From Gammaproteobacteria bacterium RIFCSPHIGHO2_12_FULL_38_11 (lineage in GTDB: Bacteria > Pseudomonadota > Gammaproteobacteria > Coxiellales > Coxiellaceae), in contig MGXX01000046.1 in assembly GCA_001801515.1 (NCBI GenBank), forward strand, positions 1 through 64,000: a stretch of DNA of 64,000 nucleotides, given 5' to 3'. Shown here piece by piece: positions 1 through 9,334 of this stretch. How positions within the stretch are numbered: the first letter of the stretch is position 1; every line of letters begins with the position of its first letter. A model generated the notes under the pieces. The model saw nothing but the letters and a program-made list of their open reading frames with translations. It was not told the DNA's origin and did not search any database. The translations under genes and the position numbers were made by a program.

Positions 1-2
1 TT

Positions 3-167
3 TTTTCACCGCTTGTTTTAGAAAAAATACCCTCTGAAAAACAAACGGATATCACCCAGTTGACTTTAATCTTTCAAAATCAAATGCAGCTTAGCATCAA
101 TATGCCAGAGCATCGCTTAGTGTCATTTCTTTTGGAGTTAGGGTATGCAACTACAATTGTACGGTAA
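3..167 (+). CDS. tnpA: IS66-family TnpA (OrfA), 3' end only
   Basis: This reading frame is open from the window edge to a TAA at 165-167, so only the last ~54 residues are visible. The end, with an LTLIFQNQMQLSIN segment followed by PEHRLVSFLLEL, resembles the C-terminus of IS66 TnpA proteins, the small helix-turn-helix accessory protein. It overlaps the tnpB start by 23 nt, the usual translational coupling in IS66 elements. The left end and inverted repeat of the element lie outside the window. The call rests mainly on position and the tnpB overlap. Confidence 0.6.
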   Translation, partial: FSPLVLEKIPSEKQTDITQLTLIFQNQMQLSINMPEHRLVSFLLELGYATTIVR

Positions 168-498
168 AAAAATATGGCTCTATCGCAATGCCATTGATTT
201 TCGATGCGGAGTAGATGGTTTAAGTTATTTAATAACGGGTAGCCTTAAACAAAATCCACAAGAAGGTATTTATCTCTTTTTTAATCGCAGCAAGGATAAA
301 ATAAAAGGGTTGTCGTGGCATAAAAATGGGTTTGTATTGTTTTACAAACGCCTTGAGGTTGGACGTTTTCACTTTAATTTTAATCAAGAAACGGGTGCTA
401 TCGAGATACAGTCAGATGAATTTGGATGGTTATTAGCAGGCCTACCATGGCAAAAAATGAAATCATGGCGTGAATTAAATTATGATAAATTTAGTTAA
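145..498 (+). CDS. tnpB: IS66-family accessory protein TnpB (Orf2)
   Basis: The 117-residue product matches the IS66 Orf2 family in length and pattern: an N-terminal IWLYRNAIDFRCGVDGL segment, the central YLFFNRSKDKIKGLSW block and the ending GLPWQKM. TnpB is needed for transposition of IS66 elements, but its biochemical role is unclear. It is coupled to tnpA by a 23-nt overlap. Unusually, 220 nt separate it from tnpC, whereas in most IS66 elements the two genes nearly touch. The frame is intact. Confidence 0.9.
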   Translation: MQLQLYGKKIWLYRNAIDFRCGVDGLSYLITGSLKQNPQEGIYLFFNRSKDKIKGLSWHKNGFVLFYKRLEVGRFHFNFNQETGAIEIQSDEFGWLLAGLPWQKMKSWRELNYDKFS

Positions 499-514
499 AA
501 AAGTGAAAAAAGTC

Positions 515-543
515 TTGACAGGGTTTTGGTGTGAATTTTTACT
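515..543 (+). promoter_or_regulatory. Possible sigma70 promoter in the tnpB-tnpC gap
   Basis: TTGACA at 515-520 is followed after 17 nt by TTTACT at 538-543, four of six matches to the -10 consensus. It would give tnpC its own transcript. I see no gene in the rest of the 220-nt gap (499-718). The sequence match is the only support. Confidence 0.35.
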
Positions 544-718
544 TTAGATTATGTTGTTGCACTTAAGGTAAATCTCATTGCATCAAAGCCTGCTTTGTTC
601 TCTACCATGATATAAAAAACATCCAATACCCGCGGATTTGCTTGAAAAATAAAATGCTGTTAAAGCGCATTTAAAACAGGAAAATATCATTAAAAATAGT
701 CGTGTTATTCTCTTTTTC

Positions 719-2272
719 ATGAATAACAATGATATTAAAAAATTACAGGAAGCTTATGCATTGCGCGGTGTTGAAATCCATCAACTGCATGAGCGTGTCG
801 CTTCACTTGAAGATGAGATTACTCGCTTAAAAGAACAATTACATCTACAGCAGGAACGCTTATTTGGTAAAAAAAGCGAGGCAGCAAATACCAATAACAC
901 CTCTGCGCTAAAACCACAAAAGACAACCACAGTCGCATCGCACACTCGCGGTATTGCAAAAAGAGGTAGTCGGCAATTCATGACCTCTCAATTGCCAAGA
1001 TATACGATGATACATGATCTGGCAGAGGATAAAAAAAATTGCAGCTGTTGTGGTCATGCGTTGCATAAGATTGATGAAGATAAATCAGAGCAATTAGAAA
1101 TTATCCCTGTCCAATACTGCATCATTGAGCATATTCGTTTCAAATATGGTTGTCGTGCTTGTGATTTAGTTGTCATGTCACCAAAATCATTTGCACCTTT
1201 ACCCAAAGCGATTGCTGGAGCTAGTTTATTAACCGATGTTGTCTTAAATAAATATCAGTATCATTTGCCGCTGTATCGACAATCCAAGATCATGAAAAAC
1301 AATCATATTACCATTTCAGATAAAACACTAGCCAATTGGGTGATGGCATCAGGTGATGCGTTATTAAAAATATATGAGGCGATGTGGGTTATTTTAAAAC
1401 ATCGTTATCTACAAGTGGATGAAACGCCGGTTAAAGTACTTGAGACAAACAAGAATGGTTACGTATGGGCTTATTTTGCTCCCAATGTGGGCAAAGGATT
1501 GGTTGTGTTTGAATTTAGCTTAACGCGAGAAGGATCTGTTGCTAACAATCGTCTTAAAACATTTAATGGGTTGCTTCAAACAGATGGCTATGCGGGATAT
1601 AAATCACTACGTGATCGCGATGGCATTATTGGTTTTGGGTGCTTATCACACGCTAGGCGAAAATTTAGTGAAGTTGTTAAAATCAGTGGTGACAACCAAG
1701 GTATTGCCGCTGAAATGATCGAACGCATGAAACCATTATATGCATTAGAAGCGCGGCTTAAAGAAGCCAATGCCCATCATCGTACGCGTAAACGATTACG
1801 ACAAAAAAGTGCAAAACCTATTTTAAAAAATATGCATCGATGGCTTATTTTAATCAAAGATAAGGCGTTACCCAACAGCAAATTAGGAAAAGCAATTGCC
1901 TACACACTAAAACAATGGCCCTACTTAATTGCTTATTTGCAACATGGTATGGCAGAAATCGATACCAATTATATTGAAAATAAAATTCGAGATATTGCAT
2001 TGGGTAAAAAGAATTGGCTATTTATTGGCAACGAAGATTGCGGAAAAATTCATGCTTTATGGTATACCTTGATTATCAGCGCAATCATTAATGATTTAAA
2101 CCCAAGAGTTTACATTCATTATTTATTAACAAAGGCCCATGAATTAAGACGAAAAGAAATCGATCCATTAACTTTATTGCCTGATCGAATTGATTTTCAT
2201 GAATTAGAACGTTTTGCATTCGCGCAAATTGAATTCGGTAAGAAAATGCTGTCTTCGTTTAACACATCGTAG
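719..2272 (+). CDS. tnpC: IS66-family DDE transposase TnpC
   Basis: The 517-residue protein has the full IS66 layout. An N-terminal leucine-zipper-like coiled coil covers residues ~5-50 and ends in the family motif QERLFGKKSE. A zinc-binding segment follows (C108, C110, C111, then C145 and C148). The DDE catalytic core has D234 in LQVDETPVK, D289 in LLQTDGYAGY and E420 in NYIENKIRD, and a C-terminal IS66 tail completes it. It catalyses DNA strand transfer during transposition. The frame is intact, so the element may still be active. The right terminal inverted repeat could not be placed with confidence; the next gene starts 5 nt after the stop. Confidence 0.93.
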   Translation: MNNNDIKKLQEAYALRGVEIHQLHERVASLEDEITRLKEQLHLQQERLFGKKSEAANTNNTSALKPQKTTTVASHTRGIAKRGSRQFMTSQLPRYTMIHDLAEDKKNCSCCGHALHKIDEDKSEQLEIIPVQYCIIEHIRFKYGCRACDLVVMSPKSFAPLPKAIAGASLLTDVVLNKYQYHLPLYRQSKIMKNNHITISDKTLANWVMASGDALLKIYEAMWVILKHRYLQVDETPVKVLETNKNGYVWAYFAPNVGKGLVVFEFSLTREGSVANNRLKTFNGLLQTDGYAGYKSLRDRDGIIGFGCLSHARRKFSEVVKISGDNQGIAAEMIERMKPLYALEARLKEANAHHRTRKRLRQKSAKPILKNMHRWLILIKDKALPNSKLGKAIAYTLKQWPYLIAYLQHGMAEIDTNYIENKIRDIALGKKNWLFIGNEDCGKIHALWYTLIISAIINDLNPRVYIHYLLTKAHELRRKEIDPLTLLPDRIDFHELERFAFAQIEFGKKMLSSFNTS

Positions 2273-2277
2273 TTAAA

Positions 2278-2829
2278 ATGGTGAGGTGGGATTATTGGGG
2301 GGATACAATTGAATCAAGGAAAAACAATACATATACTTATTTAACTGATCGCTTGAATATTTCACCCGATTCCTTTCGTGAAAACAATTCATTTAGTCGC
2401 CAGGTTCAAATTGGCTATACGCAAAATAAACCAGTGATAGCTCATCGGAGAGATTTTAGCTTTAGTAGGTCATACAGCCGCATTGCTTTAGGTGCTGCAC
2501 TAGGTATTCTTGGATTATCGATTATGGCCATTAGCGCAGCAGGTCTTGCTGCAAGTTTTGGCGCATCTAGTTTTTTAAGTGTCGCAGGAATTTTATTGGG
2601 TAAACATATTGTAGCATACGGTATTTGGTTAACGGCAGGTGCTGTAGTTTCTGGTATTGGTGCCGACATGATTTATTCACAGAAAAAAATAACTGCAAAT
2701 CATCTGTTTTTAAAAAAACAAAGTAATTCAGAGCCTTCTGATTCATCATCTGATTCGTCTGATGATGAAATTCAAGCCGGTTGTTCAAACCTTGAAAAGG
2801 GGGTGGTCAAAGATGTGCGCATTGGATAA
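2278..2829 (+). CDS. Orphan protein with a membrane hairpin, probably the remnant of a larger gene cut by the IS66 element
   Basis: The 183-residue product has a polar N-terminus, two long Ala/Gly-rich hydrophobic stretches (about 65-90 and 98-128) and a Ser/Asp-rich tail. No family is recognised. The hydrophobic hairpin resembles the C-terminal hairpin of the J-domain protein at 25831-27345: both start R/K-IAL, share a xLxASxG block followed by LSV, and end in G-rich repeats. The start codon lies 5 nt after the transposase stop with no Shine-Dalgarno sequence, and the first codons may derive from the IS end. The last codons overlap a dispersed repeat (2797-2828). I infer a gene whose 5' part was lost to the insertion. 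Confidence 0.5.
   Translation: MVRWDYWGDTIESRKNNTYTYLTDRLNISPDSFRENNSFSRQVQIGYTQNKPVIAHRRDFSFSRSYSRIALGAALGILGLSIMAISAAGLAASFGASSFLSVAGILLGKHIVAYGIWLTAGAVVSGIGADMIYSQKKITANHLFLKKQSNSEPSDSSSDSSDDEIQAGCSNLEKGVVKDVRIG
2797..2828 (+). repeat. Half-copy of the dispersed inverted repeat also found at 35342-35420
   Basis: The block AAGGGGGTGGTC followed by AAAGATGTGCGCATTGGATA matches 35381-35420 with a single mismatch and an 8-nt gap (ATCAGGCC is absent here). The complementary left arm seen at 35342-35357 is missing. It overlaps the last ten codons of the upstream orphan. Confidence 0.7.
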
Positions 2830-2844
2830 CTGCATGCCAAACAA

Positions 2845-4239
2845 TTAAAATGGTAATTCTAAATCTTGATTAAGTTTTAATAATTGTGCGCGAAATATTT
2901 TTTTGATTTTTTCAAGATGTTGCTCTGTATCTGCTTCAAAACGCAAAATTAAATATGGCGAAGTATTGGATGGGCGAATTAATCCCCAACCAAAATCCCA
3001 TTCAACGCGCAATCCATCCAGAGTAATTTTTTTAGCATCATCAAAATCAGATTCTGCTAATAACCGCTTCATAAAATCCACTTTCTTTTCTTCGTTCATC
3101 GGCAGTTTTAATTCAGGTGTATTGACTGTTTTTGGAAGTGCGTTAAATATATCTGACACAGATGATTTTTCGCGAGACAAAATTTCAAGCAATCTTGCAC
3201 CAACATAAATCCCATCATCAAAACCAAACCATTTGTCCTTAAAAAAAATGTGACCACTCATTTCTCCTGCTAACGGCGCATTTTCTTCGAGCATTCTTGC
3301 CTTTAATAATGAATGGCCGGTACGTGACATAATGGGTTTTCCACCATTTTCAAGAATAATCTTGGGCACCAACACTGAACATTTCACATCAAAAACAATC
3401 GGTGCGCCCCGATGATTTTTTAAAACATCTTTGACATACAGTAACATTTGACGATCAGGCCAAATGATTTCACCTTGATTTGTCACCATACCCAAACGAT
3501 CTGCATCGCCATCAAATGCTAATCCAATGTCTGCATTTTCTTTTTTAACCGCGTCAATCAAAAATTTTAAGTTGTTGGGAATGGTGGGGTCCGGATGATG
3601 ATTCGGAAAATTTCCATCGTATTTGCAAAATAATTCAATCACTTCACAACCCAGTTGTTTAAACACAATGGGGGCAATTTCACTCGCCGCGCCATTTCCT
3701 GCATCAATCACTACTTTCATTTTTTTATTTAAATGTAAATCGTTACAAACAGCATTGATATAATCGGGAATAATATTTTTTAAAACAATTTTTCCGCTAC
3801 CTTTTAGAAAATCTCGCTTTTCGATACGTTGAATTAAATTTTGAATGCCTTCTGCATTTAATGTTTTTCCGTTTAAAACAATTTTAAAACCATTGTGATT
3901 TGCAGGATTATGGCTTGCAGTCACCATCATGCCTGTTTTTGTATCTAAAAAATGTGTTGCAAAGTAAATCAACGGTGTTGGACCAATACCGATATCAATG
4001 ACATTACAACCCGTCTCAATAATTCCTGCTGCAAGTGCTTTTTTTAAAGACATGCCCGTTAAACGTGCATCGCATGCAATAGCAATTTTAATTTGAGAAA
4101 GTGCTAACGCTTCGCTACCAATCGCTAAGCCGATTGCATAAGCAACATTTTCATTAATACCATGATCAGAAACTTCACCGCGAATATCGTAAGCGCGAAA
4201 TGATTCAATCGGTAATTGACTGGGGAGAGTGTAACGCAT
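2845..4239 (-). CDS. algC: Phosphomannomutase/phosphoglucomutase
   Basis: The 464-residue protein matches the length and landmarks of AlgC, which interconverts hexose 1- and 6-phosphates for LPS and exopolysaccharide precursors in the cytoplasm. The phosphoserine loop TASHNPANHNG has S109. The metal loop DGDADR covers 243-248. The sugar-binding GEMSGH motif and a C-terminal RPSNTSP phosphate-binding loop are present. Its ATG shares one base with the dut stop (TAATG), indicating translational coupling. The dut-algC order is also seen in Pseudomonas. The symbol follows that homology; the sugar preference cannot be read from sequence. Confidence 0.93.
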   Translation of the reverse strand: MRYTLPSQLPIESFRAYDIRGEVSDHGINENVAYAIGLAIGSEALALSQIKIAIACDARLTGMSLKKALAAGIIETGCNVIDIGIGPTPLIYFATHFLDTKTGMMVTASHNPANHNGFKIVLNGKTLNAEGIQNLIQRIEKRDFLKGSGKIVLKNIIPDYINAVCNDLHLNKKMKVVIDAGNGAASEIAPIVFKQLGCEVIELFCKYDGNFPNHHPDPTIPNNLKFLIDAVKKENADIGLAFDGDADRLGMVTNQGEIIWPDRQMLLYVKDVLKNHRGAPIVFDVKCSVLVPKIILENGGKPIMSRTGHSLLKARMLEENAPLAGEMSGHIFFKDKWFGFDDGIYVGARLLEILSREKSSVSDIFNALPKTVNTPELKLPMNEEKKVDFMKRLLAESDFDDAKKITLDGLRVEWDFGWGLIRPSNTSPYLILRFEADTEQHLEKIKKIFRAQLLKLNQDLELPF

Positions 4240-4697
4240 TATTTTTGTCCTGAACTGCCAAAACCACCCTCGCCTCTTTGTGAGGCCTGAAACTCCGATA
4301 CAACTTGAAATCGCGCTTTTAAAACAGGCACGATCACAAGCTGCGCAATACGCTCACCCGGTTCTACTGAATAAGCAATAGCACCTCGATTCCAGCAAGA
4401 AATCATCAATGGGCCTTGATAATCTGAATCAATCAATCCAATGAGATTACCAAGCACAATACCGTGTTTATGACCCAAACCTGAACGCGGCAGAATAGTT
4501 GCTGCCATTGTGGGATTATCAATGTATATCGCTAACCCTGTGTTAATCAGCACAGTTTCACCGGGATGAATCGTTAATGGTTCATCAATGCAAGCGCGCA
4601 AATCCAATCCGGCTGAACCTGGCGTAGCGTATTCGGGTAACGCAATGCTTTCTCCTAGGCGTGAATCTAGAATTTTTAGCTGAATATCATGAAACAT
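4239..4697 (-). CDS. dut: Deoxyuridine 5'-triphosphate nucleotidohydrolase (dUTPase)
   Basis: Hydrolyses dUTP to dUMP and pyrophosphate, which keeps uracil out of DNA and feeds dTMP synthesis. The five trimeric dUTPase motifs are visible: [30 protein letters not shown], the RIAQLV segment and the C-terminal [10 protein letters not shown] loop. I chose the ATG at 4697, giving 152 residues as in E. coli, because AGGGAG lies 7 nt upstream. A longer frame to 4715 exists but lacks support. It is coupled to algC and divergent from rpmB. Confidence 0.95.
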   Translation of the reverse strand: MFHDIQLKILDSRLGESIALPEYATPGSAGLDLRACIDEPLTIHPGETVLINTGLAIYIDNPTMAATILPRSGLGHKHGIVLGNLIGLIDSDYQGPLMISCWNRGAIAYSVEPGERIAQLVIVPVLKARFQVVSEFQASQRGEGGFGSSGQK

Positions 4698-4777
4698 AAC
4701 AAAACTCCCTATCATTTTGTACTTTTGCGCTTAAGATTACCGGGTTTACTCACGGCGTTCAATATGTGAATATTCTG

Positions 4778-4806
4778 TTGCATCAAGCCGATAGTTCTGA
4801 TATAAA
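4778..4806 (+). promoter_or_regulatory. Probable sigma70 promoter of rpmB-rpmG
   Basis: TATAAA at 4801-4806 is preceded by a 17-nt spacer and TTGCAT at 4778-4783. It lies 35 nt upstream of the rpmB start codon and points toward it. The -10 is good (5/6) and the -35 weak (3/6). Confidence 0.5.
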
Positions 4807-4841
4807 TTCGTCTCTGTAAAAGTTCGATCCGAGGAATTATC

Positions 4842-5069
4842 ATGACAAAAGTTTGCGCTGTGACCAAAAGACGCCCTCAAACGGGACACACGGTATCTCA
4901 CGCTAAAAACAAATCAAAACGTCGTTTTTTGCCTAATTTACATAAACGTCGCTTATGGGTGCCCAGCGAAGAGCGTTTTATAACGATCAATGTATCGGCA
5001 CGTGGTCTTCGCACAATTGACAAATTGGGTATCGAAGCTGTTTTAGAAAAAATTAAACAGGATAATTAA
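4842..5069 (+). CDS. rpmB: Large-subunit ribosomal protein bL28
   Basis: The 75-residue basic protein has the bL28 signature: CAVTKRRPQTG near the N-terminus, SHAKNKSKRRFLPNLH, then RRLWVPSEERF and a TIDKLGIEAVL tail. A GAGGAA Shine-Dalgarno precedes the ATG. It forms a two-gene operon with rpmG, 2 nt downstream. In many gammaproteobacteria radC and coaBC lie between dut and rpmB; both are absent here. Confidence 0.96.
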   Translation: MTKVCAVTKRRPQTGHTVSHAKNKSKRRFLPNLHKRRLWVPSEERFITINVSARGLRTIDKLGIEAVLEKIKQDN

Positions 5070-5071
5070 TC

Positions 5072-5284
5072 ATGGCAAAAGCAGGTGCACGCGAAAAAAT
5101 TCAGTTGCGCTCAACAGGCAAAAATAAAGCGGGTAAACCAACTGGTTACTTTAAAACAAGCATGTCAAATAAACACAATACCGAAAAATTAGAACGCAAT
5201 AAATTTGACCCACGCGCTTATAACCCTGAAACGGGAAAATGCGGTATGGTCGTTAAATTTATTCAAAAGAAAATTGCAAAATAA
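5072..5284 (+). CDS. rpmG: Large-subunit ribosomal protein bL33, long form
   Basis: The N-terminal half (AREKIQLRSTG, then YFKTSMSNKHNTEKLERNKFDP) is recognisable bL33 and lacks the CxxC zinc ribbon, so this is the zinc-independent form. At 70 residues it is about 15 longer than E. coli L33. The extra length is an AGKPTG insertion near residue 20 and a tail in which AYNPETGKCGMVVKF replaces the usual short ending. It is co-transcribed with rpmB. Confidence 0.92.
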   Translation: MAKAGAREKIQLRSTGKNKAGKPTGYFKTSMSNKHNTEKLERNKFDPRAYNPETGKCGMVVKFIQKKIAK

Positions 5285-5292
5285 TAAATTTA

Positions 5293-5321
5293 CACGGTGC
5301 ACTGCCAAAAGGCTGTGCGTG
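5293..5321 (-). repeat. Dispersed hairpin repeat, copy 1
   Basis: Located between the convergent ends of rpmG and the ferredoxin gene. On the minus strand it reads CACGCACAGCC, a TTTT loop, then GGCAGTGCACCGTG. The GCC/GGC and GCAC/GTGC arms pair. It shares the stem, loop position and flank with copies at 50213-50244 and 61291-61328. A bidirectional terminator role is possible, but no clean T-run follows the stem on either strand. Confidence 0.6.
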
Positions 5322-5330
5322 AATAGCCAA

Positions 5331-6050
<720 letters not shown>

Positions 6051-6054
<4 letters not shown>

Positions 6055-6542
6055 ACGATACATTCTACTTGTTTTAAACCTACTTTTGGACAACGCTGCA
6101 ATAAACTTTGTACGGTTTGTCCAGATGGCAACACCAAATCTGGCGCAATCTCTTTTAAAAGATATAGCACAAATGCGCGTTTTGTTAAACCAGCATGCGG
6201 CACGGTTAACATATCGCTATTAATAACAGCGTCGCCATATAACAAAATATCGCAATCTATTATTCTTGGCCCCCATTTCTCAAGGTGTATTCGGCCCATA
6301 GTATTTTCAATTGATTTTAAAGCTTTCAGTAAAGCCAAAGCGGTCAAAGTTGTTTTGATTGCAACAACTTGATTAATAAAATCCGGTTGGTTTTGAGGCC
6401 CTATTGGCTTGGTTTCATATAAGCTTGATAAATTTAAGAGGCGCGTTTTGGGTAATTGCTTGATATGCTCGAGTGCAATTTGAATTTGTTTCATAGGGTG
6501 ATTTAAATTACTACCCAATCCAATATAAGCTATGACATGCAT
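6051..6542 (-). CDS. folK: 2-amino-4-hydroxy-6-hydroxymethyldihydropteridine pyrophosphokinase (HPPK)
   Basis: Transfers pyrophosphate from ATP to the pterin in folate synthesis. It has YIGLGSNL at the N-terminus, the ETKPIGPQNQPDFINQV segment, the ATP/Mg signature WGPRIIDCDILLYG and the HAGLTKRAFVL block. Its start overlaps the pcnB end by 13 nt and its stop overlaps coaD by 4 nt, so the three genes are likely co-translated. Confidence 0.95.
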
Positions 6543-7837
6543 AATTCTTCAATCATTTTTTGTTGTGCGTTACGTTCGGCATATTGAAAAGTATGCCACC
6601 AATTAAATTTTTCAGGAAATATTTCACCAGATTGCACTCTCAATTCCATAAAATCAATTGCAGCACGAAAATAGCGATGCTGAAAAACAGATTCAATACG
6701 ACTTGGACGTTGTGCTTCTAAGTAAAATTGCAAAATCCAAATATCACGCATAATAAATTGCATACGCTTAGGAATCATGATGACTTTAACCTGAGTTAAA
6801 ATGACTTCGTCAATCAGATGATGCAATCGAGAATAAAATTTTGTTTTTTTATTTTTAATGTGAATAAATTCATTCGATAAAACAGGCCACAACATTACAG
6901 CCAACAAAAAAGCAGGGTTAACGCTCTGACCTGATAAAAAACGTTCATCTGTTGTGCTCATAGCAAGTGCAATAAATTTTTCGGAAATTTTATTGTTATG
7001 TGCTGAAATAATACGAGCGACACTAGGAAATAATACATGAAAATAACCATATTCTTGCAATTTCAAATAAGTTACTCGCGCATTGCCATCAAAAAATAAT
7101 TTCAGTATTTCGTCAAACAAACGTGATGCGGGAACATGTTGTAGTAAATGTGGTAATTTTAATAGCGCTGATTGCGTTTTTTCTTCTAAATTAAAATTTA
7201 ATTTTGCAGCAAATCTTAATGCACGCAATAATCGCACTGGATCTTCGTGATAACGCTGACTGGGGTCACCAATAATACGAATCAATTTTTTAGATAAATC
7301 AGGCAACCCCTGCGTATAATCAACAACGCTAAAATCATTGATGTTGTAATATAGTGCATTTACCGTAAAATCACGACGCCAAGCATCTTCTTCGATTGTG
7401 CCAAAAGTATTATCCGAAGCGATCATCTTGGTTTGATTTGAGCGAACCTCATCCGTGTCTTCTGTTGTATTGGCACGAAAAGTAGAGACTTCTATTATTT
7501 CATCCGGAAAAAAAACATGCACCAATCGAAAACGTCTGCCAATAATGCGACTGTTACGAAAAATTTTTCTAATTTTTTCGGGATGCGCATTGGTTGCCAC
7601 ATCAAAATCTTTTGGTAAGCGCCCAAGTAAAATATCGCGTACACCACCACCCACCAACAATGCATCGTAACCCTCTTCTTTTAAGCGATATAATACTTTC
7701 AATGCATTGGGACTAATCGCTGCGCGAGAAATAGAATGGTTTGCACGCGGCACAATCACATGCGCTTCAGATTCAATATGGTGAGCGTTGCGACGCAGCC
7801 ATCCGGTAAAACGATTTGACAATGGATCATCTCTCAA
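6530..7837 (-). CDS. pcnB: Poly(A) polymerase I
   Basis: Adds 3' poly(A) tails that mark RNA for decay. The nucleotidyltransferase core is clear: LLVGGGVRDILLGRLPKDFDVAT with the catalytic DFD, RFRLVHVFF, EDAWRRDFTVNALYYN and YHEDPVRLLRALRFAAKL. At 435 residues it is close to the usual ~450, and it has the PcnB-type basic N-terminal extension. It is the first gene of the pcnB-folK-coaD-fdx operon. Confidence 0.94.
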   Translation of the reverse strand: MRDDPLSNRFTGWLRRNAHHIESEAHVIVPRANHSISRAAISPNALKVLYRLKEEGYDALLVGGGVRDILLGRLPKDFDVATNAHPEKIRKIFRNSRIIGRRFRLVHVFFPDEIIEVSTFRANTTEDTDEVRSNQTKMIASDNTFGTIEEDAWRRDFTVNALYYNINDFSVVDYTQGLPDLSKKLIRIIGDPSQRYHEDPVRLLRALRFAAKLNFNLEEKTQSALLKLPHLLQHVPASRLFDEILKLFFDGNARVTYLKLQEYGYFHVLFPSVARIISAHNNKISEKFIALAMSTTDERFLSGQSVNPAFLLAVMLWPVLSNEFIHIKNKKTKFYSRLHHLIDEVILTQVKVIMIPKRMQFIMRDIWILQFYLEAQRPSRIESVFQHRYFRAAIDFMELRVQSGEIFPEKFNWWHTFQYAERNAQQKMIEELCMS

Positions 7838-7875
7838 GAATCGACAATTTTATTTTAGGCCAGTCTAACATATTT

Positions 7876-8361
7876 TTATGTGGATGGTGCTTCATAAGAT
7901 TGCAAAAATTCATCACAAGTTGCCGACCCCTGAAATGGCTTCCATCGAAAATTTATGCTGCATTGTTCATTGGGTGCAGTTGTGCAATTCACGGAGTTGC
8001 TCGTAATAAAAGGTCTGATGTGAAAAATATAATTACCTGCGATCAACTGAAAAACAATCTGGCCATTTTGCTTAATCGCTTTAAATCCAGCGGCAGCAAG
8101 CTTACCTTTCCATGCGCTACTCGTTGGAAATCCTAATACAAACCAGCAATTTGGCTGCACATTTGTCACATTTATTTTTCCAGTGATGCCATTTGTTGCC
8201 GTATAAGTAACGGTGCAATTTTCTGATTCTAATATCTTAAACTTTGCTACACAATTACCACTAATTAATGCGGTATTGTTCTCTGGCAATACGGGATCCG
8301 CCGCAATTTGAACGCTGGATACCGCAAAAATCAACGATAATAAGATTAGTATTTTTTTCAT
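7876..8361 (-). CDS. Small secreted protein of unknown function
   Basis: The 161-residue product begins with a classical signal peptide (MKK, a hydrophobic core of Ile/Leu/Phe/Val, probable cleavage after residue ~20). The mature part contains six cysteines in NC/QC-type contexts, enough for three disulfides, and is rich in Asn and Thr. This suits a periplasmic or secreted beta-rich domain. No family is recognised. It lies 38 nt upstream of pcnB on the same strand, but its character suggests an independent role. Confidence 0.7.
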   Translation of the reverse strand: MKKILILLSLIFAVSSVQIAADPVLPENNTALISGNCVAKFKILESENCTVTYTATNGITGKINVTNVQPNCWFVLGFPTSSAWKGKLAAAGFKAIKQNGQIVFQLIAGNYIFHIRPFITSNSVNCTTAPNEQCSINFRWKPFQGSATCDEFLQSYEAPST

Positions 8362-8384
8362 TTATTCTGAACTCCATTCGGCTA

Positions 8385-8406
8385 AACCTAATGACTACTT
8401 TAGGTT
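8385..8406. promoter_or_regulatory. Short inverted repeat upstream of the secreted-protein gene
   Basis: AACCTAA (8385-8391) and TTAGGTT (8400-8406) form a perfect 7-bp inverted repeat separated by 8 nt. It lies between the divergent secreted orphan and arginase genes. It could be an operator; no factor is recognised. Confidence 0.3.
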
Positions 8407-8464
8407 AAAAAATAGGCAAATACTATCATTGGGAAAACTATTTAAAAATTGCTATGATGGCTCG

Positions 8465-9334
8465 ATGAAAATCAACATTAATTCCTATAATTATGGTAAT
8501 GCTGCGGCAGATACACATTGCGCTGATGGACCCACTGTTCTAAAAAATTTATTGATGCGTGCGGGAATATCAGATTTAAGTTGGCAAGCAGATTTAAAAA
8601 CAACGCATCAAGCATATCAACAGACTGCTTTAAAAGATGTTGCGCAATTGTGCGCTGCATTGGCCCAAGCAACAGAACAATGTGTTTTAAAAAAAGAGTT
8701 TTTTATTACATTAGGCGGAGATCATAGTTGTGCCATTGGAACCTGGAGCGGTGCTGCAACAGCAGTTCAAAATCAAGGCGAATTGGGATTGATTTGGATA
8801 GATGCGCACATGGATGCGCATACAGTCAAAACATCTTTCACGCAAAATATTCACGGCATGCCGATCGCTTGCTTGCTAGGCCATGGCGAAAAAGCATTAA
8901 CGCGTATTTTATCTTCTCAGCCAAAAATAAAACCAGAAAATTTAGTTTTAATTGGTGTTCGCAGCTTTGAACCCGAAGAAGAAATATTGTTAAAAAAATT
9001 AAATGTAAAAATTTTTTATATGGAAGAAGTTGCTGAGCTAGGATTAAAAAAAGTGATTTTACAATCCATCGAAATAGCGAATAAAAACACCATTGGCTTT
9101 GGGTTGAGTGTTGATATTGATGCGATTGATCCTCTTGATGCGCCAGGCACCGGAACAACAGAAAAAAATGGCATTCGCGCAAATGATTTTTTACAAAACC
9201 TTCATTTCATCGCGCAAAATAAAAAATTAATTGGCGCTGAAATCGCTGAATTTAACCCATCAAAAGATCAGCAGAATAAAACAGCTAATATTATTATTGA
9301 AATGATAAAAATCCTAAATGACTATTTTAAATAG
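8465..9334 (+). CDS. Arginase/agmatinase/formiminoglutamase-family ureohydrolase
   Basis: The 289-residue protein carries the complete binuclear Mn site of the ureohydrolase fold: GGDHS, DAHMDAH (where DAHxD is canonical) and SVDIDAIDP. The conserved HGMPI segment that supports arginase over agmatinase is present. It would hydrolyse arginine, or a related guanidino compound, to urea. I chose the ATG at 8465 over an in-frame TTG at 8429. Its 3' end overlaps that of convergent yceD by 13 nt. No other arginine-degradation gene is adjacent. Confidence 0.85.
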   Translation: MKININSYNYGNAAADTHCADGPTVLKNLLMRAGISDLSWQADLKTTHQAYQQTALKDVAQLCAALAQATEQCVLKKEFFITLGGDHSCAIGTWSGAATAVQNQGELGLIWIDAHMDAHTVKTSFTQNIHGMPIACLLGHGEKALTRILSSQPKIKPENLVLIGVRSFEPEEEILLKKLNVKIFYMEEVAELGLKKVILQSIEIANKNTIGFGLSVDIDAIDPLDAPGTGTTEKNGIRANDFLQNLHFIAQNKKLIGAEIAEFNPSKDQQNKTANIIIEMIKILNDYFK

